A stretch of 64,000 nucleotides of DNA, taken from NCBI GenBank assembly GCA_902806565.1, contig CADCXA010000010.1:434001-498000 (forward strand), written 5' to 3'. The position numbers and the translations under genes were made by a program. Positions 21,709 through 33,393 of the stretch are shown here, piece by piece. The DNA comes from Hypoxylon rubiginosum. Taxonomy: Eukaryota > Ascomycota > Sordariomycetes > Xylariales > Hypoxylaceae. Position 1 is the stretch's first letter; each line of letters starts with the position of its first letter. Under the pieces are notes generated by a model, which worked only from the letters and a program-made list of their open reading frames with translations, did no database searches and had not been told where the DNA came from.

Positions 21709-21873
21709 ACTATATTCAATCGAGCCCACTACATTCAGTATGCTGCTGAAACCTACCGTCCGCCGCTGCCACTCCTATCCCTTGCCGCAACCGATCCCGG
21801 TGGCATATACTACGGAGTGCTATACTACGCCTGTTGCACACTTGCTGGAAACATATGGGACGAGACCGGAGGG
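21709..21873 (+). pseudogene. Relic of HNH_2 gene 5' end
   Basis: This segment repeats, in opposite orientation, the start of the gene at 31625-33393. It carries the same leader (ACTATATTCAATCGAG...), an ATG-CTGCTGAAACC start, then the coding block for PPLPLLSLAATDPGGIYYGV and CTLAGNIWDET. About 80 bp of the parent are deleted after the first codons, and homology stops after GACGAGACCG. It is a truncated duplicate without an HNH domain. Confidence 0.8.
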
Positions 21874-22689
21874 ATTTCCCCTGTCTTCGGATTTCGAAGC
21901 GTGACGGCTCTTCACGTATGGACGGGTATCACAAAGGTCGGTCCCTAATAGATCGCCTGCATGCTGCAAGTTACCTAGGTAAATAGGTAGGCATGTAAAG
22001 GTTGTCCTGAATATCTAAAATGTAATAGGACCGACTACTAGCGTAGCCAGTATCATAATGATCGTCCTCGATAGGCATCCCGTGTTGCCTACGTAGTGGC
22101 CCGTTCTGCCCGTTCAAACAACTCTCAGTGAACCATCTCGTTTGTTGTGTAACAATGCGAGATATGCCGGTTTTGCGAGGCCGCTAGTTCTATCCGCATG
22201 AAGTTCGCGTCATGGCGGTAGATTACCATGTAGTTTCCTATTTAGAATAGGAGAGGATGGCTACGTCGGTAGGTATCAGTCAATTCCAAAGATCAAAAGT
22301 CTAGATTGGTTTATACAATACTCATTGAGGCCAGACGGCAATTACGAGAGGAAGAGAGCGTTTAGGATCATATGATTATATCAATATAAAGAGCTGGTAA
22401 CGGATATAGGCTTCTGCATATGACACTTCTATGCCGAGCCTTTTGTGGCTGCAGAGTAAGGAATATTACAAGGAAGAGCCACAATTCATCAAAGATACCT
22501 AAGCGGCAGAGGCGGCAGCGGAGGTGGCGGTGGCAGAGGCAATGAGGACAGCGAAGCTGAAAGTGAAATGATCGAAAATAAGGGGACCGGACGTGAAGGG
22601 ACCGAAAGGAGGTAGCTAGGTAATTAGAACCGGGGCTCGGTTGCGGGGTTGTCGTTGATAAAAGCTCGCCGGGAATCAACCCCCAATCC

Positions 22690-22834
22690 GCGCTTGCGTG
22701 GATGGGTCATGCAGCTAATTACCTACCTAGGGTATCATAACTTAAGGTTATTTTCACTTCATTCTACTTTCTTGACTCTTTTCGCTATGCCTCTTAGTAG
22801 TGAGAAATGAGTCTATTCAACCCACGCAAGCACT
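22690..22834. repeat. Candidate MITE (~145 bp)
   Basis: The ends are imperfect inverted repeats. The left end reads GCTTGCGTGGATGGGT and the right end, reverse-complemented, reads GTGCTTGCGTGGGTTGAA. The right end is one of six copies of the TGTTCAACCCRCGYAAGTA motif in the window. The interior has no coding capacity and includes ACCTACCTAGG. Size and structure suit a miniature inverted-repeat element; target duplications are not clear. Confidence 0.45.
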
Positions 22835-22908
22835 TAAAATGCAACCTACCTAGTACCAAGATGGTAAAAGCAACCAAGGAACCACGCTAGAAATTATATA
22901 TGTATGTA

Positions 22909-22980
22909 TGTAAGGGATGGCATAAATGTCTGTAAGGGATGGTATAAATATATGTTTGTAAGGGATGGCATAAAGGACAG
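22909..22980. repeat. Short tandem repeat around TGTAAGGGATGGYATAAA
   Basis: Three imperfect copies of a unit of roughly 25-30 bp share the core TGTAAGGGATGGCATAAA. A minus-strand 73-codon frame runs through them and is incidental. Confidence 0.6.
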
Positions 22981-23151
22981 TATATGGAACCACACAGAAT
23001 AATGCAATGGATAATACAAGCGATATCAAGATGAAGCTATTCACAGCAGCCACGGAACGAATGTCATTCAATCTACCTAAATCCTCCGCTCATTACCTAG
23101 GTAAAATATATTACCTATAGGCTCCGGTCAAGCCGTTCCAGAATCCGTAGA

Positions 23152-23922
23152 CTAAGCTGCATGTTCTAAGCCTAGGACGATCACCCCACATGCCCGAATG
23201 AGCTTCTTACGTCTAACAGGAAGCGTGCCACGAGAATCCATGCCCAACGACTCAAGGATGCGGTTGAGTTCTGGTCCTATAATAAATACATTAGTATTAG
23301 TAAATATAATATATATATATGCACTTACCAGGTAAACTGTTGATCGCTGTTACTGTTTGCGGAAAGTCCTCGATTGGAGTATTGGACTCTGGCGCTTGGA
23401 GAGGCAGTAGACCAGCATCGAGTGAGCTCACTCTGCTGTTCATCAAGCGTGTTATATTATTCGCATCCCTATTCGCACAACATATTAAAACCTGGTTATT
23501 ACTAATAGGAGGCTTTGTTTTACTTACGATGCTGTCAATCGCACTTCTAGCCTCATAAAGCGCTCATCCATTCGTTCATCCATTGCCGCGAACTCGTTCG
23601 TGATGCGTTCGTTCAACGTTGCGACTTCGTTTGTGATGCGATCGTTTAAGGCTTGAAACCCGTTCGTCATACGAGTGTCCATGGCTTCAAGTTCGTTCGT
23701 CAACTAGTTATTCGTAGCTTCAAATAGGTCTATCATATATGTGTTCATGCCTTGCAGTTGCACATTCATACCTTGAACTTGGTTCCCAATGGTCCGAAGC
23801 ATATTCAAGATCTCGTTGCCTTGCTGTACAGCAGGTAAGTTAGCGCATTTCGTGAACTGGCGCGATAGAGCTTGACAATTGTCTGCCATGGCGACGAAGT
23901 CTGGCTGGTTGTCAAGATCCAT
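23152..23922 (-). pseudogene. Coiled-coil protein gene with one in-frame TAG
   Basis: Three exons (23922-23528, 23468-23329, 23276-23152) join with correct phases and clean GTAAGT/TAG signals to give 219 codons, but codon 73 is TAG. Before the stop: MDLDNQPDFVAMADN and a QVQGMNVQLQGMNTYM heptad-like stretch. After it comes a repeating coiled coil (LTNELEAMDTRMTNGFQALN, then ITNEVATLNERITNEF, and MDERMDERFMRLE). The C-terminus is ordered, with PESNTPIEDFPQTVTAIN and LNRILESLGMDSRGTLPVRR. Everything after the stop keeps frame and splice sites, so either the stop is very recent (a CAG to TAG change would suffice) or it is read through. The family is not named by me, though small fungal coiled-coil proteins with such a C-terminal block seem to exist. 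Confidence 0.6.
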
Positions 23923-24603
23923 TATAAAGATGAGATGAAGGGAAGATAAGTAAGTTCAACTCGAAATAAGATGTTTGAGGAAGGAATTTGTGTAGAGGGA
24001 GGAAGAGCCCTTATTATACCCCATATGTTTACTACATACCTATGTAGGTACCTAGCAACCTAACCCAAAATAAATACATTGGTACAACCTAGCGGGGCTA
24101 CCTACATGTACCTAAGGTACGTTTTCTGACACATTTTTATCTTAGCAAACTTAGACCAGCCCCCCGCGAGATTTGATGGCGCAGCCTTGGCATTTGCTCC
24201 CAAATATTAACACCACAAACATGTATACTCGAATAATTAAATAAAAACTCAAAAAAATAGAACAAACTCATATAACAATTCTACAGCGTTCATCATACCT
24301 TCACTGAATGGCACTTATTTTTGTTGTTTTATTTGGTTATTTAAAAAAAAATAAGTATATAAACTAAGTGTTACTTTTAGGGAGCGCGCTATTAAATCCC
24401 GAGAGAATGGTTCATATGTTTGTTCTTGCTTTCACCCCACCGCAAATAAAGATCAGATTTTCTAGAGTGGACCATAGGAGGTAGGTAAGACCAAAAACCG
24501 CCAACCCCGCCTATTCCAAACGGCAAATACGGTGCTAAAACCACAGTATTCAATAATAAAAATACGGACCTTCCATTGGGATTGGCGGGGTTGTCCGCTG
24601 TCA
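23923..24603. other. AT-rich spacer
   Basis: No supported gene. TACCTAGGTA-type motifs lie near 24040-24060 and 24100-24120; the rest is A/T-rich. Confidence 0.45.
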
Positions 24604-25830
24604 CTTTCTACTAAGTGACACGCGAGCGGACATCAGTCGAGCGCGCGGTCTCTGTAGCCGAAGCTCGTCAATCTGGATCTGGCGTCTCTGCGCAAGGACA
24701 AACGTTCGTTGCGTTCTTTGGTCCCGTAGTTGTTGAATTTTTGACTGATCTTTTGATAGTGTCGAGCTTCCGAAGACACCCTCCTCCATTCCTGGTGAGG
24801 TAATCACCAAGCACCGTGATCCGATGATTGATGAGCAACTTAACGATATCATCACCGATCGACCCGATGACCTTAACATCGATATGGTCATGACCGACGC
24901 TGTTGATATACCGACTACTGATCAACCTCTTGCGTAAGCTTTCCGTTCAATCTCTATAAAGTCCCATCCAAGAGCTCCAGGCAGTTATCCTCCACCGAAC
25001 AGTTCTCCACCCAACCGAGCGCGAACGCTTCCTCTATCCCCCAAGAACGTTTCACGCGAGGTTCTCCTTCAACAACCCAATCCGGATCACGAGGTCTATT
25101 GCAACGATCTAGATCACGAGGAGAGACTTCTCAACGATTCTCGTAATAAATACACTGCTCTTTTGTCGTCAGATATCGACTAGGAGCTGGCCCAGTCCTT
25201 GATGGAGCGTCTTGGGAAAATCGATCATCGGATCCAAGGCTGCGCTGAATTGCGCCAGCATACATCTGAACGGTTCGAGTACGATCAACGACGATTAAAT
25301 CAGTTCTTCGACAAGAACGAACCAATCGTTGAGTGCAACGGCAAAGACCGCGCTCCTCTAATATCGGAGCAGGCAGGCGAAGGGTCGGCGAATGCTCCCT
25401 TGGTCCCCAGCAGTGATCCCAGTATGAGTCCTGTATTTTCCGACGATCTCAACGATTTCGACTACCTTGATCCGTTAGAGTCTCCTACTCCTCGCGAGCA
25501 ATTGACAACTGTCAATCCCGAGCACCTTCTATTCGAACCGCCTGCTCTGGAGCAACTCGCCGATAAGATCGACGATGATGTGCCTCTGATAATGGTCCGT
25601 CGTAAACGCGCACTCGCTCAGATCGGTCAACAGTAAGAAAAGCCCAGCCCTGGTCACACAGCCAAAGAGAGCTAACCCTGTCAATACTCAGCAAGATATT
25701 GCTCAGACGCCCACCAAGACTCATAAATCACATCGTCCGTCACCGTCTGATCGCCGAGATATCCCTTGTATAGCCTGGAGGGAGGCTATGATGGACCGTG
25801 GTGCGCACCTCATGTATAAGTATCTTTGAC
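24604..25830 (+). pseudogene. Decayed gene of unknown family, acidic
   Basis: Coding-like plus-strand segments appear in shifting frames: about 24745-24940 (EVITKHRDPMIDEQL, then DDLNIDMVMTD), 25199-25636 (a continuous 145-codon frame with RLGKIDHRIQGCAELRQ, then an acidic FSDDLNDFDYLDPLE region), and 25662-25830 (ANPVNTQQDIAQTPTKTHK and IPCIAWREAMMDRG). No set of introns joins them in phase, and stops intervene. It might be the gag-like part of a retroelement, lying as it does next to the Copia cluster, but there is no zinc knuckle or other diagnostic motif. Confidence 0.4.
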
Positions 25831-25951
25831 CTATCCCGCTTTGATGCACGGAACCTTCCAACACCTTCCTGGCCGCAAAGCCCTTTGACTTCCTACACGC
25901 CCTCTCGGCCAGGACCGTGATAGCTTCAGAAACGTTGCAGACCCAAGAGCT

Positions 25952-26524
25952 TTAGGAATCCATCATGATCTTGCCTAGTGGTTTGGCGAATCCATCCGCT
26001 CCATTCTGTTTACTTTTTACATACTTTACACTGGTATTTCCCTCAGTGACCTTATGTCTAGCATAGGAGTACGTAACGCGGATGTGATGTTTCCGCTTCT
26101 TCATTGTTATATCTCCGGTCCACTTGATAACAGCCATGCTGTCATTAAGCAATGGCAATGGACTTTTAGGCATGAGGTGTACTTCTATGAGAAAGTTACG
26201 TATCCACGCTGCGTCTGCTGCGGCCGAGGCTAGTGCGATGTATTCAGATTTAGCTGTGCTCTTGGCTACCACGCTCTGGAGCTTGGCTTGCCATAGGATC
26301 GGTGCTCCAGCTATAAAGAAGACGTAGCTAGTGGTAGGCTTAGCGGTGCTAATATCACTAGTGTAGTTAGTGTCTACTGCGCCGTATAACCCTAAAGGTT
26401 TGAACTTGTAGTATGGATGCTCAGAATCAAGCTTCCTGTACCAAATAGCTAGGCGACCGGCCCCCTTCATATATCTCATAACGTGCTTGGTTCTTTCTAA
26501 GTGTTCTCCTGAAGGATTTCTCAT
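25952..26524 (-). pseudogene. Copia RNase H domain, copy 1
   Basis: A 190-codon frame covers the RNase H region. HVMRYMKGA opens it, GLYGAVDTNYTSD holds the first catalytic Asp, TTSYVFFIAGAPILWQAKLQ follows, then STAKSEYIALASAAADAAW with the catalytic Glu, and VKYVKSKQNGADGFAKPL ends it. It is the best preserved of three RNase H copies, but it is detached from its own reverse transcriptase. Confidence 0.8.
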
Positions 26525-26567
26525 GAATCGGGCCTATACTGAGACCGCAAGGCTCGGCCGGATTAAG

Positions 26568-27150
26568 TTAACTCTTCACGTATTCCACGTGTATCTTTCT
26601 TTCCAAGACTTTTTGCCTGATATCCTTTCGTATGTGCATTTTCTGCTTGTTCGTAGCAGTCTCCTTTAACCAACCAATCGCTGCTGTGTTGTCATTCACG
26701 TGATTGGTCCTTCGGGCATCAGGTTGAGTTCTTTTAAGAAGTTCCTGAACCATGCTGCATCCATGGCAGCCATGGCCAACACTATATACTCGGCTTCCGC
26801 GGAGCTATGAGCAATCACTACTTGTAACTTAGATAGCCAAAGTATGGGACATCCCGCCGGGAAGAATATGTATCCGGTTGTCGATTTGACTGTACTGGCA
26901 TCTCCAGCGTAGCTGGCATCGACAGCCCCGTATAATCCGATATTATTGTATTTCCGGTGCTCATATGTTTCCTCCAATTTCTTGTATCGAATCATTTCCC
27001 CAGTGGTTCCCTTCAGATATCTCATAACTCGTTTAATCCCTTCTTCGTGTTCGGCGGAAGGGTTGCTCATAAAGCGTGCCCAAGTTGACACTGCATAACT
27101 GATATCGGGCCTTGTAACACAGGCCGCGAAGTTTTGCCAACGAGAGAGGC
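26568..27150 (-). pseudogene. Copia RNase H domain, copy 2 (broken)
   Basis: The frame 27091-26696 reads VMRYLKGTTGEM, GLYGAVDASYAGD, TTGYIFFPAGCPILWLSKLQ and SSAEAEYIVLAMAAMDAAW. After a frameshift, 26753-26568 continues with NDNTAAIGWLKE and ends near RKIHVEYVKS. It duplicates the domain at 25952-26524, so two elements overlap here. Confidence 0.75.
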
Positions 27151-27259
27151 GTACTCGTAAACATCTCGTCCACTTGCTCCGTTTACACCATCTCTTGGTG
27201 TTGCGTAATCCATCTTATTTAGGTCATAAGGAGTGGACACTTCTTTGGCATTCGCAAGA

Positions 27260-28111
27260 TCAGGGCTCTTGAGCGCTTTCTCGATATACTGCTGCTGATC
27301 GAGTCGGACGTCGCCAGTAGGGGACGTCGCACTCGATGCTTTCGGCGAAGTCCTTTAACTTTTGTAGGTTAGATCCGAATAGGATAAGGTCATCAACGTA
27401 AGATGCTATGATGTCCTTCGTTTCTTCATTCGTGTATACGGCGTCGTCCGCTTCCAGATACCTGTAGTCTCGTTGCTTCAGTATCTTTCTGACTTTGCTT
27501 TGCCAGGCAGCGCCTGCTTGCTTCAGACCATACAAAGGGTTCATCAATCCAATGATCTTGGAGTCATCGTATTGATAAGCCTTTCTCTCTTGTGGATACG
27601 TGTCGAAGTATTCCTTCAACATAGGGAACAACTTCATGAAGATGCGTTCCTTCAGTTCCCCGTTCAGGTATGCCGCTATGAAGTTGATCTGGACAATATT
27701 CCAGCCATGGGTTGCAGCCAGGGCCATAAGCATCCGCCAGGCTGCCGCCCTTGTAGTTGTAGCTATTATCTCATTACAATTAACTCCTTTTCTCTAAGTA
27801 AAGCCTCTTACACAAATGAGAGCCTTAAACTTGTCTAAATTCTCGCTTGACAGGTATTTCTTCTTTAGGACCCACTTGGTATCGATCAGATGCCCGTGTA
27901 TGGCTTCAGTCAAGGGGCTAAACTTGAAGGTGCTCGTTTTGAGGTTCTCGCGAATCTCTTTGAATATGGCTTGCACCCACAATTCGCGTTCTGGGCCGTC
28001 CATCTCGTTCATGTTAGTTTCAAAGAGTCGACAGGCTTCAGAATGGAACATAATCCAGATCGACTTCATAGCCGCGTACCTCAACGGCAACCTTGAAGAA
28101 CACATATTCAT
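27260..28111 (-). pseudogene. Copia reverse transcriptase, broken
   Basis: The 5' part (28111-27794) includes TEAIHGHLIDTKWVLKKKY and FKALICVRGF. The 3' part (27733-27260) includes NIVQINFIAAYLNGEL, NPLYGLKQAGAAWQ and the catalytic YVDDLILFG. Frameshifts lie near 27740-27790 and before 27260. It is a typical Ty1/Copia RT order, inactive. Confidence 0.8.
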
Positions 28112-28620
28112 GAAGTAGTTTCCACGCCTTTACCAATTCTTCTGTGAGTTTCTAGACCAGTGGTCGGTCCATAACTACAGCAAGTTAAAGGACATCGAAT
28201 TACTCAATCCCCTGTACGGATTCAAAGCAATCCGGCGCCGCTTGCCAACAGAAGATTTGAGGACTCTTGAAGAAGAGAGGATTCACCCCACTTGAAGCTG
28301 ACGATGCCGTGTACGTCAACCAGCAAATAGGGGGCGTGATCGCGTCATATATTGATGACTTCTTGATATCCGGGCATGTTCTTCACAGACTGAAGAAGAC
28401 GCCGATTGGTTCCTAGGTGTTGGAATATTGCGATTTAACCCCACGGGTAACGTCCGGCTCGATCAGGAACAGTACATCGAGAGGGCGCTGATGGAATCAG
28501 ATTTCGCAGAATCCAAGCCATGCTTGTCACCCTTCGCAACCACAAGCTAGACACAGCGGTCCCAAGAGACACGAATGATCGAGCCAATGATAGAGAGATA
28601 CATCAGTATGCCTCTTTGGT
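28030..28620 (+). pseudogene. Copia reverse transcriptase fragment, opposite strand
   Basis: Plus-strand text reads NIIQIDFIAAYLNGNLEEHI followed by a stop, then NPLYGFK, a YIDDFLI-like catalytic loop and DWFLGVGILRFNP, with frequent stops and shifts. It is inverted relative to its neighbours, so it was inserted or rearranged separately. Confidence 0.65.
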
Positions 28621-28639
28621 GGGTATATGCAACTTCACA

Positions 28640-29830
28640 TCTTGTATTACCAGACCAGATATGATGTAGAGGATTTCCTAGACCGCATGTCTAGGGCAGT
28701 AGCCAGGGCCATGAGCATCCTCCACAACGCGGCTCTTGTTGTGGTAGCCTTGGTCTCGTTGTAATCGATGCCCTTTACGTTAGGCGAATCCTCTGTCACA
28801 GATTCTACCCTTGTATTTGGCAAGGTCACCATTCGACCTGTACTTCTTCTTGAGTACCCACTTGGCATCTATGAGATGGCCGTGGACCACCTCTCTTGAC
28901 TCCACGAGCTTGAACGTTCCCCGATCAAGGTTCTCTCGTATCTCTATGTTGATTGCTTTGACGTATTCATCTCGCTCAGGGCCATTGAGAGCCTTTTTCA
29001 GGGTTGGTTCGTTTGGACTGGGTACGTGTAGGTTGTCAAGGCGGCAATACGGTTTTCGAATGATACGTCGTCGTCGTCGAATATTCTCTCCCTTATTACA
29101 CTGCGTACATCTTCCGCTAGGGCGTGATAGTCGAAAAATTCGTGAAAACCATCCATTCCGCCCTCTTGGGTCCTAGCAATCAACATTAAGGCGATATACA
29201 CTGCTTCGGGTTCTTTTGGGGGTTACAGGAGTAAATTTCGGGCATTTTCTTGCGCGGTCGACATCGTTTTCGCTTGATCTGACCTGTCTCTTGATCTGTA
29301 ACATCGTCTTCAATGATGTTTGGACCCTTGTTTTGGACTCCCGTCAAAGGCTTGCTCCTTTTACGGCACCGAAGTCTTTTCTGGACCGGTTCCGGAAGAG
29401 ACCTGACGATATCTCGAGGATCAACGCCAGCCTTGTCAGGGTCGCCGATATCTTCGTGAAAGATGACATGTGGGGTAGTGAGAAAGCGGCCTCCTTCCAA
29501 CAAGCCATACGAGGTAATTGTGTGTCCCAGGTACGTTAGGTAGCCAAGAAATATGGCCAGGGCCCCTCGTGCTTCCATCTTTTCAGCTATCACACAATAA
29601 TTTAGGTCAATGAACGCGCTGCATCGTGATCCCACAATTCGAAGGTGGGCATTACTCAGCTTGTGGCTTTTGCCAGGTTCAAGGTCCGAGTAAAAGCGCT
29701 CGTAAGGTGTGACGCTCTCTACGACCGATGTCGCTGTTCGATTCGTCACATGAGTTACTGCTGCCATCACGCAATCCCAAAAGCAGGTAGGGATATTCAT
29801 AGTGAGACAAACTGCCCGACTCGATTCTTG
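28640..29830 (-). pseudogene. Copia integrase C-terminal and RT-start relic
   Basis: 29800-29186 is a 204-codon frame starting NIPTCFWDCVMAAVTHVTNR and continuing with SNAHLRIVGSRCSAFID and LLEGGRFLTTPHVIF, the region after the integrase core in Copia polyproteins. Basic KRKRCRPRKK follows. Downstream, 28990-28760 reads like the RT start again (HGHLIDAKWVLKKKYRS). Both are damaged. Confidence 0.7.
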
Positions 29831-29839
29831 TAGGAGTCG

Positions 29840-30720
29840 AATACTCCTCTCGACTTTGCCGTTCTGATACTCATTCTATGGTGTTGACTCAATCAGTTCG
29901 ATTCCCATCGTGTCACATGCCTTCTCAAGGTGTGACATTCCGAATTCCCGCCCGCCATCCAGACGTAAGCGTCTGACGGCTGAGCTCGATACACTTCATA
30001 CTTGTAAGTTGGGTATGAGTGTCTGGCTTGCTTCGTCTTTGGTCTTGCAGACCTTGAACTCTCTATTCGAGCTCCAATCGTCAGCAATCAATGTGAAGTA
30101 CTTGTTTCCTTCCACGGATTATGGGTTTAATTTGCCTAAATCACACCATGTGATTTCTCCGGCATAGGTAGCCCGTTCCTGGGGTTCGTTTGACGGTATC
30201 TTGGCGATTTTAGCTGAGTTGTCATCACCAAGGAATTCTTGCATGATAACATGGGGTGTGACAAGGAATCTACTTCCCTCGATGAGCCGGACCAGGTAAT
30301 TGTGCTCTCCTCGATAACCAAGAAGGATGGCCTTGGTCCCGCGGGCCTCCAGCTTTTCGGCATCTCGGAAGTCTTTATCGATCAGGACTGAGCATCCACT
30401 TCCAACAATTCGCAAGTGTGCGTTGTCGGGCTTATGCGGTTTTCCAGGAACCAGTTTATTTATGTACTGCTCGTAGGGGGTAACGCCCTTTGCAGTAGAT
30501 TGGCCTGTTTGATTGATTACGTATGTGGCTGCTTCCAATAGTTGATCCTAAAACCACGTTAGGATTTTCATGCCAGTATATATTACTCGAGCCGTGTCGC
30601 GAATAATCCGGATGGATCTTTCCGATACTCTATTTTGATACTGGTTCTTGGTTGCAGTCCTTGTTAAGAGCTGACATTCCAAATTCTCTTCCTCCGTCCA
30701 TGGGAACAATTATTGGTCGT
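29840..30720 (-). pseudogene. Second Copia integrase relic
   Basis: 30538-30119 carries TPYEQYINKLVPGK, NAHLRIVGSGCSVLID and LIEGSRFLVTPHVIM, parallel to the copy at 29186-29800. Its end (AKIAKIPSNEPQERATYAG) instead matches the segment AKITKIPSNEPYERTTHAG that precedes the integrase core at 47844-48263, so two parts of a polyprotein have been joined out of order. Confidence 0.7.
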
Positions 30721-30944
30721 TTACTGCTTCCGTTCTTTTTGGTGGCAAACATTGAAGGGATTCGTACTTGTGACGCAAGTATTTACTCACGAATATATTT
30801 ACGGGTAAAATATAATTTATTTTAATAAACGGGGTAGTTCAGGCCTATAGTTACCATCATACTAAAGCTAGGTAGGCTCGCTGGCAAGCCTACCTACCTA
30901 AAGATTATGTTCGTAGGGGACAATACGATTAGGTCAGTACCTTA

Positions 30945-31032
30945 GCGGCAAAATGTGTTTTTAAATAACGGTTATCGAACGCGAAAATGATTTTTCACTG
31001 AAAAATCATTCCCCAGTTAAAAACCGTTATCT
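30945..31032. repeat. MITE-like hairpin element, copy 1
   Basis: A perfect 11-bp stem, AATGATTTTTC / GAAAAATCATT with a 3-nt loop, lies at 30986-31010, flanked by outer arms ATAACGGTT / AACCGTTAT. The left flank GCGGCAAAATGTGTTTTT and the following AACGGTTATCG recur inverted at 37187-37227. It has no coding capacity. Confidence 0.6.
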
Positions 31033-31340
31033 GCACAGATGTACACACTCACTTAGTTTATATGGAAAGGTACAAAGGCCAAATACAATGTTTACATTGA
31101 CAATTATTTACATTCCCAACAACGCAATTTAGAGCTTCATAACCTTACTGCCTGCTTAGTAATATTCACATCGCTTGAATATCCTAACTTAAAGGTGCAA
31201 TCTTTCGTCTAATTGGTATACATGTTTAAAATCATCATAGTCGCGCACGAGGAAATGGTACCATATTGTCGGCTTGCCTTAGATACCTATACTGTGCAGT
31301 GAGGTATATCATAGAAAAAGGAGATATATTATAACCTAAA

Positions 31341-31598
31341 TGAATGACTGATCTACGAGTTCTTCGCATTTCCCTGCCGATACTCCAGTCTGACCTGATC
31401 ATTGTTGCCGCTGTTTATACGCCTTGAATGAACGAACGATCTATGAGTTCCTAATATTTTCCTGCCAATATTCCAGTTTGACCTAATCCTTGTTGCCGGT
31501 GCCTATACGCCCTGAATGAACTATCCATGAGTTCCTGATATTTTCCTGCCAATATTCCAGTTTGAACTAATCCTCATTGCCGCTACCTGTACGCCTGA
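31341..31598. repeat. Three ~85-bp imperfect tandem repeats
   Basis: Each unit contains GAGTTCCT, TTTCCTGCCAATATTCCAG, TTGACCTAATCC, TTGCCGCT and TATACGCCCTGAATGAA with a few differences. The array ends just beyond the 3' end of the HNH_2 gene (stop at 31625), so it may lie in its terminator or 3'-UTR region. Confidence 0.8.
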
Positions 31599-31624
31599 AC
31601 TATTACCATAACCAACAGTGACTC

Positions 31625-33393
31625 TTAACGAGAACGATTATTCGCTACACGTGTATAAAAGCCACGAGAGACTTTCATGGGGACTTTGCTAGACATGTCT
31701 CTAGACACGTCGCTGGGATCGTTGGTGACGTTGCTAAGCACGTCGCTAAGCACGTCAGGCCTTGGCAGAGTATGATTCAGACTGGCACTGTGGTTGGAGC
31801 TCTGATCCGAACTACTAAACGAGCTTATCGTGGATCCGGCTAGGTCGGGTACAGGGTGCTCTGAGACAGGGTGCTCTGAGACAGGGTGCTCTGAGGAGGG
31901 CGCAGATTTTCTCTCGATCTCAAAATTACCATGGCCTTCATGGCTAGAGTATGATCGAGATCGAGATCTCTTGGTGGGCCGCTCGTGCTCCTCGTCAGTG
32001 TCAGTATCATCCGACGAATGATCACCGACGGAATGGTCACTGGCGCTATGGTCGGAATCAAGACCGCCGTCGTCTTGTTCCCGCTCTAGCCGCCCTGTAC
32101 GTAGCGAGTAGACTGGCTCATCGCGCTCGCGAGGGGGCTGATCATCCATATACCGTTCCATCCGCCCAGTGCGCAATGAGTAGACCATCTTACGGCTACC
32201 ATGAACAGGATGGTTGCCGGCGGCGCCATCTTGATTAACTTGACTACGGTCCCGTTTCTCCCCGGTGGAAGACTGGTGACCAACACTAGTTGAAAGCTGA
32301 ACACCGGTTAAAGACTGGCGATTAGTACCAGTTGCTTTGGGAGGTAACTGGGCAAACTGGCCGAAGCGGAGCTTAATTTCCTGGTATGATCGTGTATTAT
32401 TCTCAAACACGACAGTATAAATTGCGTACTCAGTGTCGTCATCGGTGTCAGCGTCGGCGAACAGTTCAACAACGCGGTTGGTGAATATAGCCCAGGCAAA
32501 TCGAGCAAAAAGAAACTCCACAGGAACGTAGGGGAACGGTAGGGTTGGTATGTTTTGGTACAAAGTAATGGCCTCCACACCATCGTCTTCAGTCTTGTCC
32601 GGGGGGTTCAGGATATGCGTAGCCAGGCTGTATCGACGCTGATTAGCGTCGTCACGTTTTGGAAACAGCATAATTTTATTCTCGTCGTGGTAGTAATGGA
32701 GATCGTTGCGAAGCCATATCTTGTTCTGTGGGCAGTCCTCGGTTTGCCTTCCTCTCCAGCTGGGACGATAAAAGCGGCGCATGTTGTTGGTTTTCAACCA
32801 CCTGTTGGAGGATATAGGCATGACATGCGTATTTTGAACTGGATATGTGCCGGTAATGCGGCAAGGCGTTCTTAACGGGTTGGATACGGTGGGAACGATG
32901 GTAGTAGGGGTAGCCCATTCTGCTTTCAGGTCTGCCCATGGTCTCGGTAGAGACTCGGGGAATAACCAGTCGGCGAACTTAGAGACGATCGGGTATGGAG
33001 AACCTATACATAGTTAGAAAAGAAACCGACAGAGAAGAAGTTAGAGGTCTGACCTGGTGAGTAAGGGGGGACGTGGAAATAGTAACGTCCCGGGGGTACA
33101 ATGTCGTTGGTGAACACTAATCGTTCACTAGATGGATCGGTGTCATGGGAAAAGAACGGCCCGGTAGATTGGGGCCCACGCCCTTCGGTCTCGTCCCATA
33201 TGTTTCCAGCAAGTGTGCAACAGGCGTAGTATAGCACTCCGTAGTATATGCCACCGGGATCGGTTGCGGCGAGGGATAGGAGTGGCAGCGGCGGACAGTA
33301 GCCTGGATGGTAGACGTTGACGGCGTCTTCCATTCGTTGACGGGCTAGCCCAGTTGGAAGGGTTGTAAGCGCGGGTTTAGGTTTCAGCTGCAT
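31625..33393 (-). CDS. Fungal HNH_2 endonuclease-domain protein, paralogue A (intact)
   Basis: Two exons (33393-33054 and 33003-31625) with a 50-nt intron give 572 residues. The N-terminal 110 residues (VYHPGYCPPLPLLSLAATDP, GIYYGVLYYACCTLAGN, RYYFHVPPYSPG) are shared with the loci at 37.6-39.4 kb and 21.7 kb. The HNH_2 domain (about residues 160-225) has CRITGTYPVQNTHVMP (first His), KTNNM (Asn) and LRNDLHYYHD (second His), the order expected of the ββα-metal fold. A VPVEFLFARFAWAIF helix follows. The last 250 residues are acidic/Ser-rich with two copies of VYSLRTGR-M/L-ER and SEHPV repeats, presumably disordered. The family is multicopy in filamentous fungi; DNA cleavage is inferred from the motif only. 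Start: the Met at 33393 also begins the conserved segment in the relic at 21.7 kb. Confidence 0.8.

Larger units (their letters stand above)
25952..30720 (-). mobile_element. Nested, rearranged Ty1/Copia relics
   Basis: This 4.8-kb block consists almost wholly of Copia pol fragments in a jumbled order: two RNase H copies, one reverse transcriptase copy, a plus-strand RT piece, another RT start, and two integrase pieces. Domain order repeats more than once, so at least two or three insertions are nested. All copies contain stops and frameshifts. No LTR pair bounding the block is recognised. Individual domains are listed separately. Confidence 0.85.

Noticed and set aside
22368..22679. Minus-strand 103-codon frame with His/Cys
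   Set aside because: Low-complexity, no conserved spacing of Cys/His, no start context; likely incidental.
32555..32875. Plus-strand frames inside HNH_2 paralogue A
   Set aside because: They are antisense shadows of a gene with clear motifs and splice sites.
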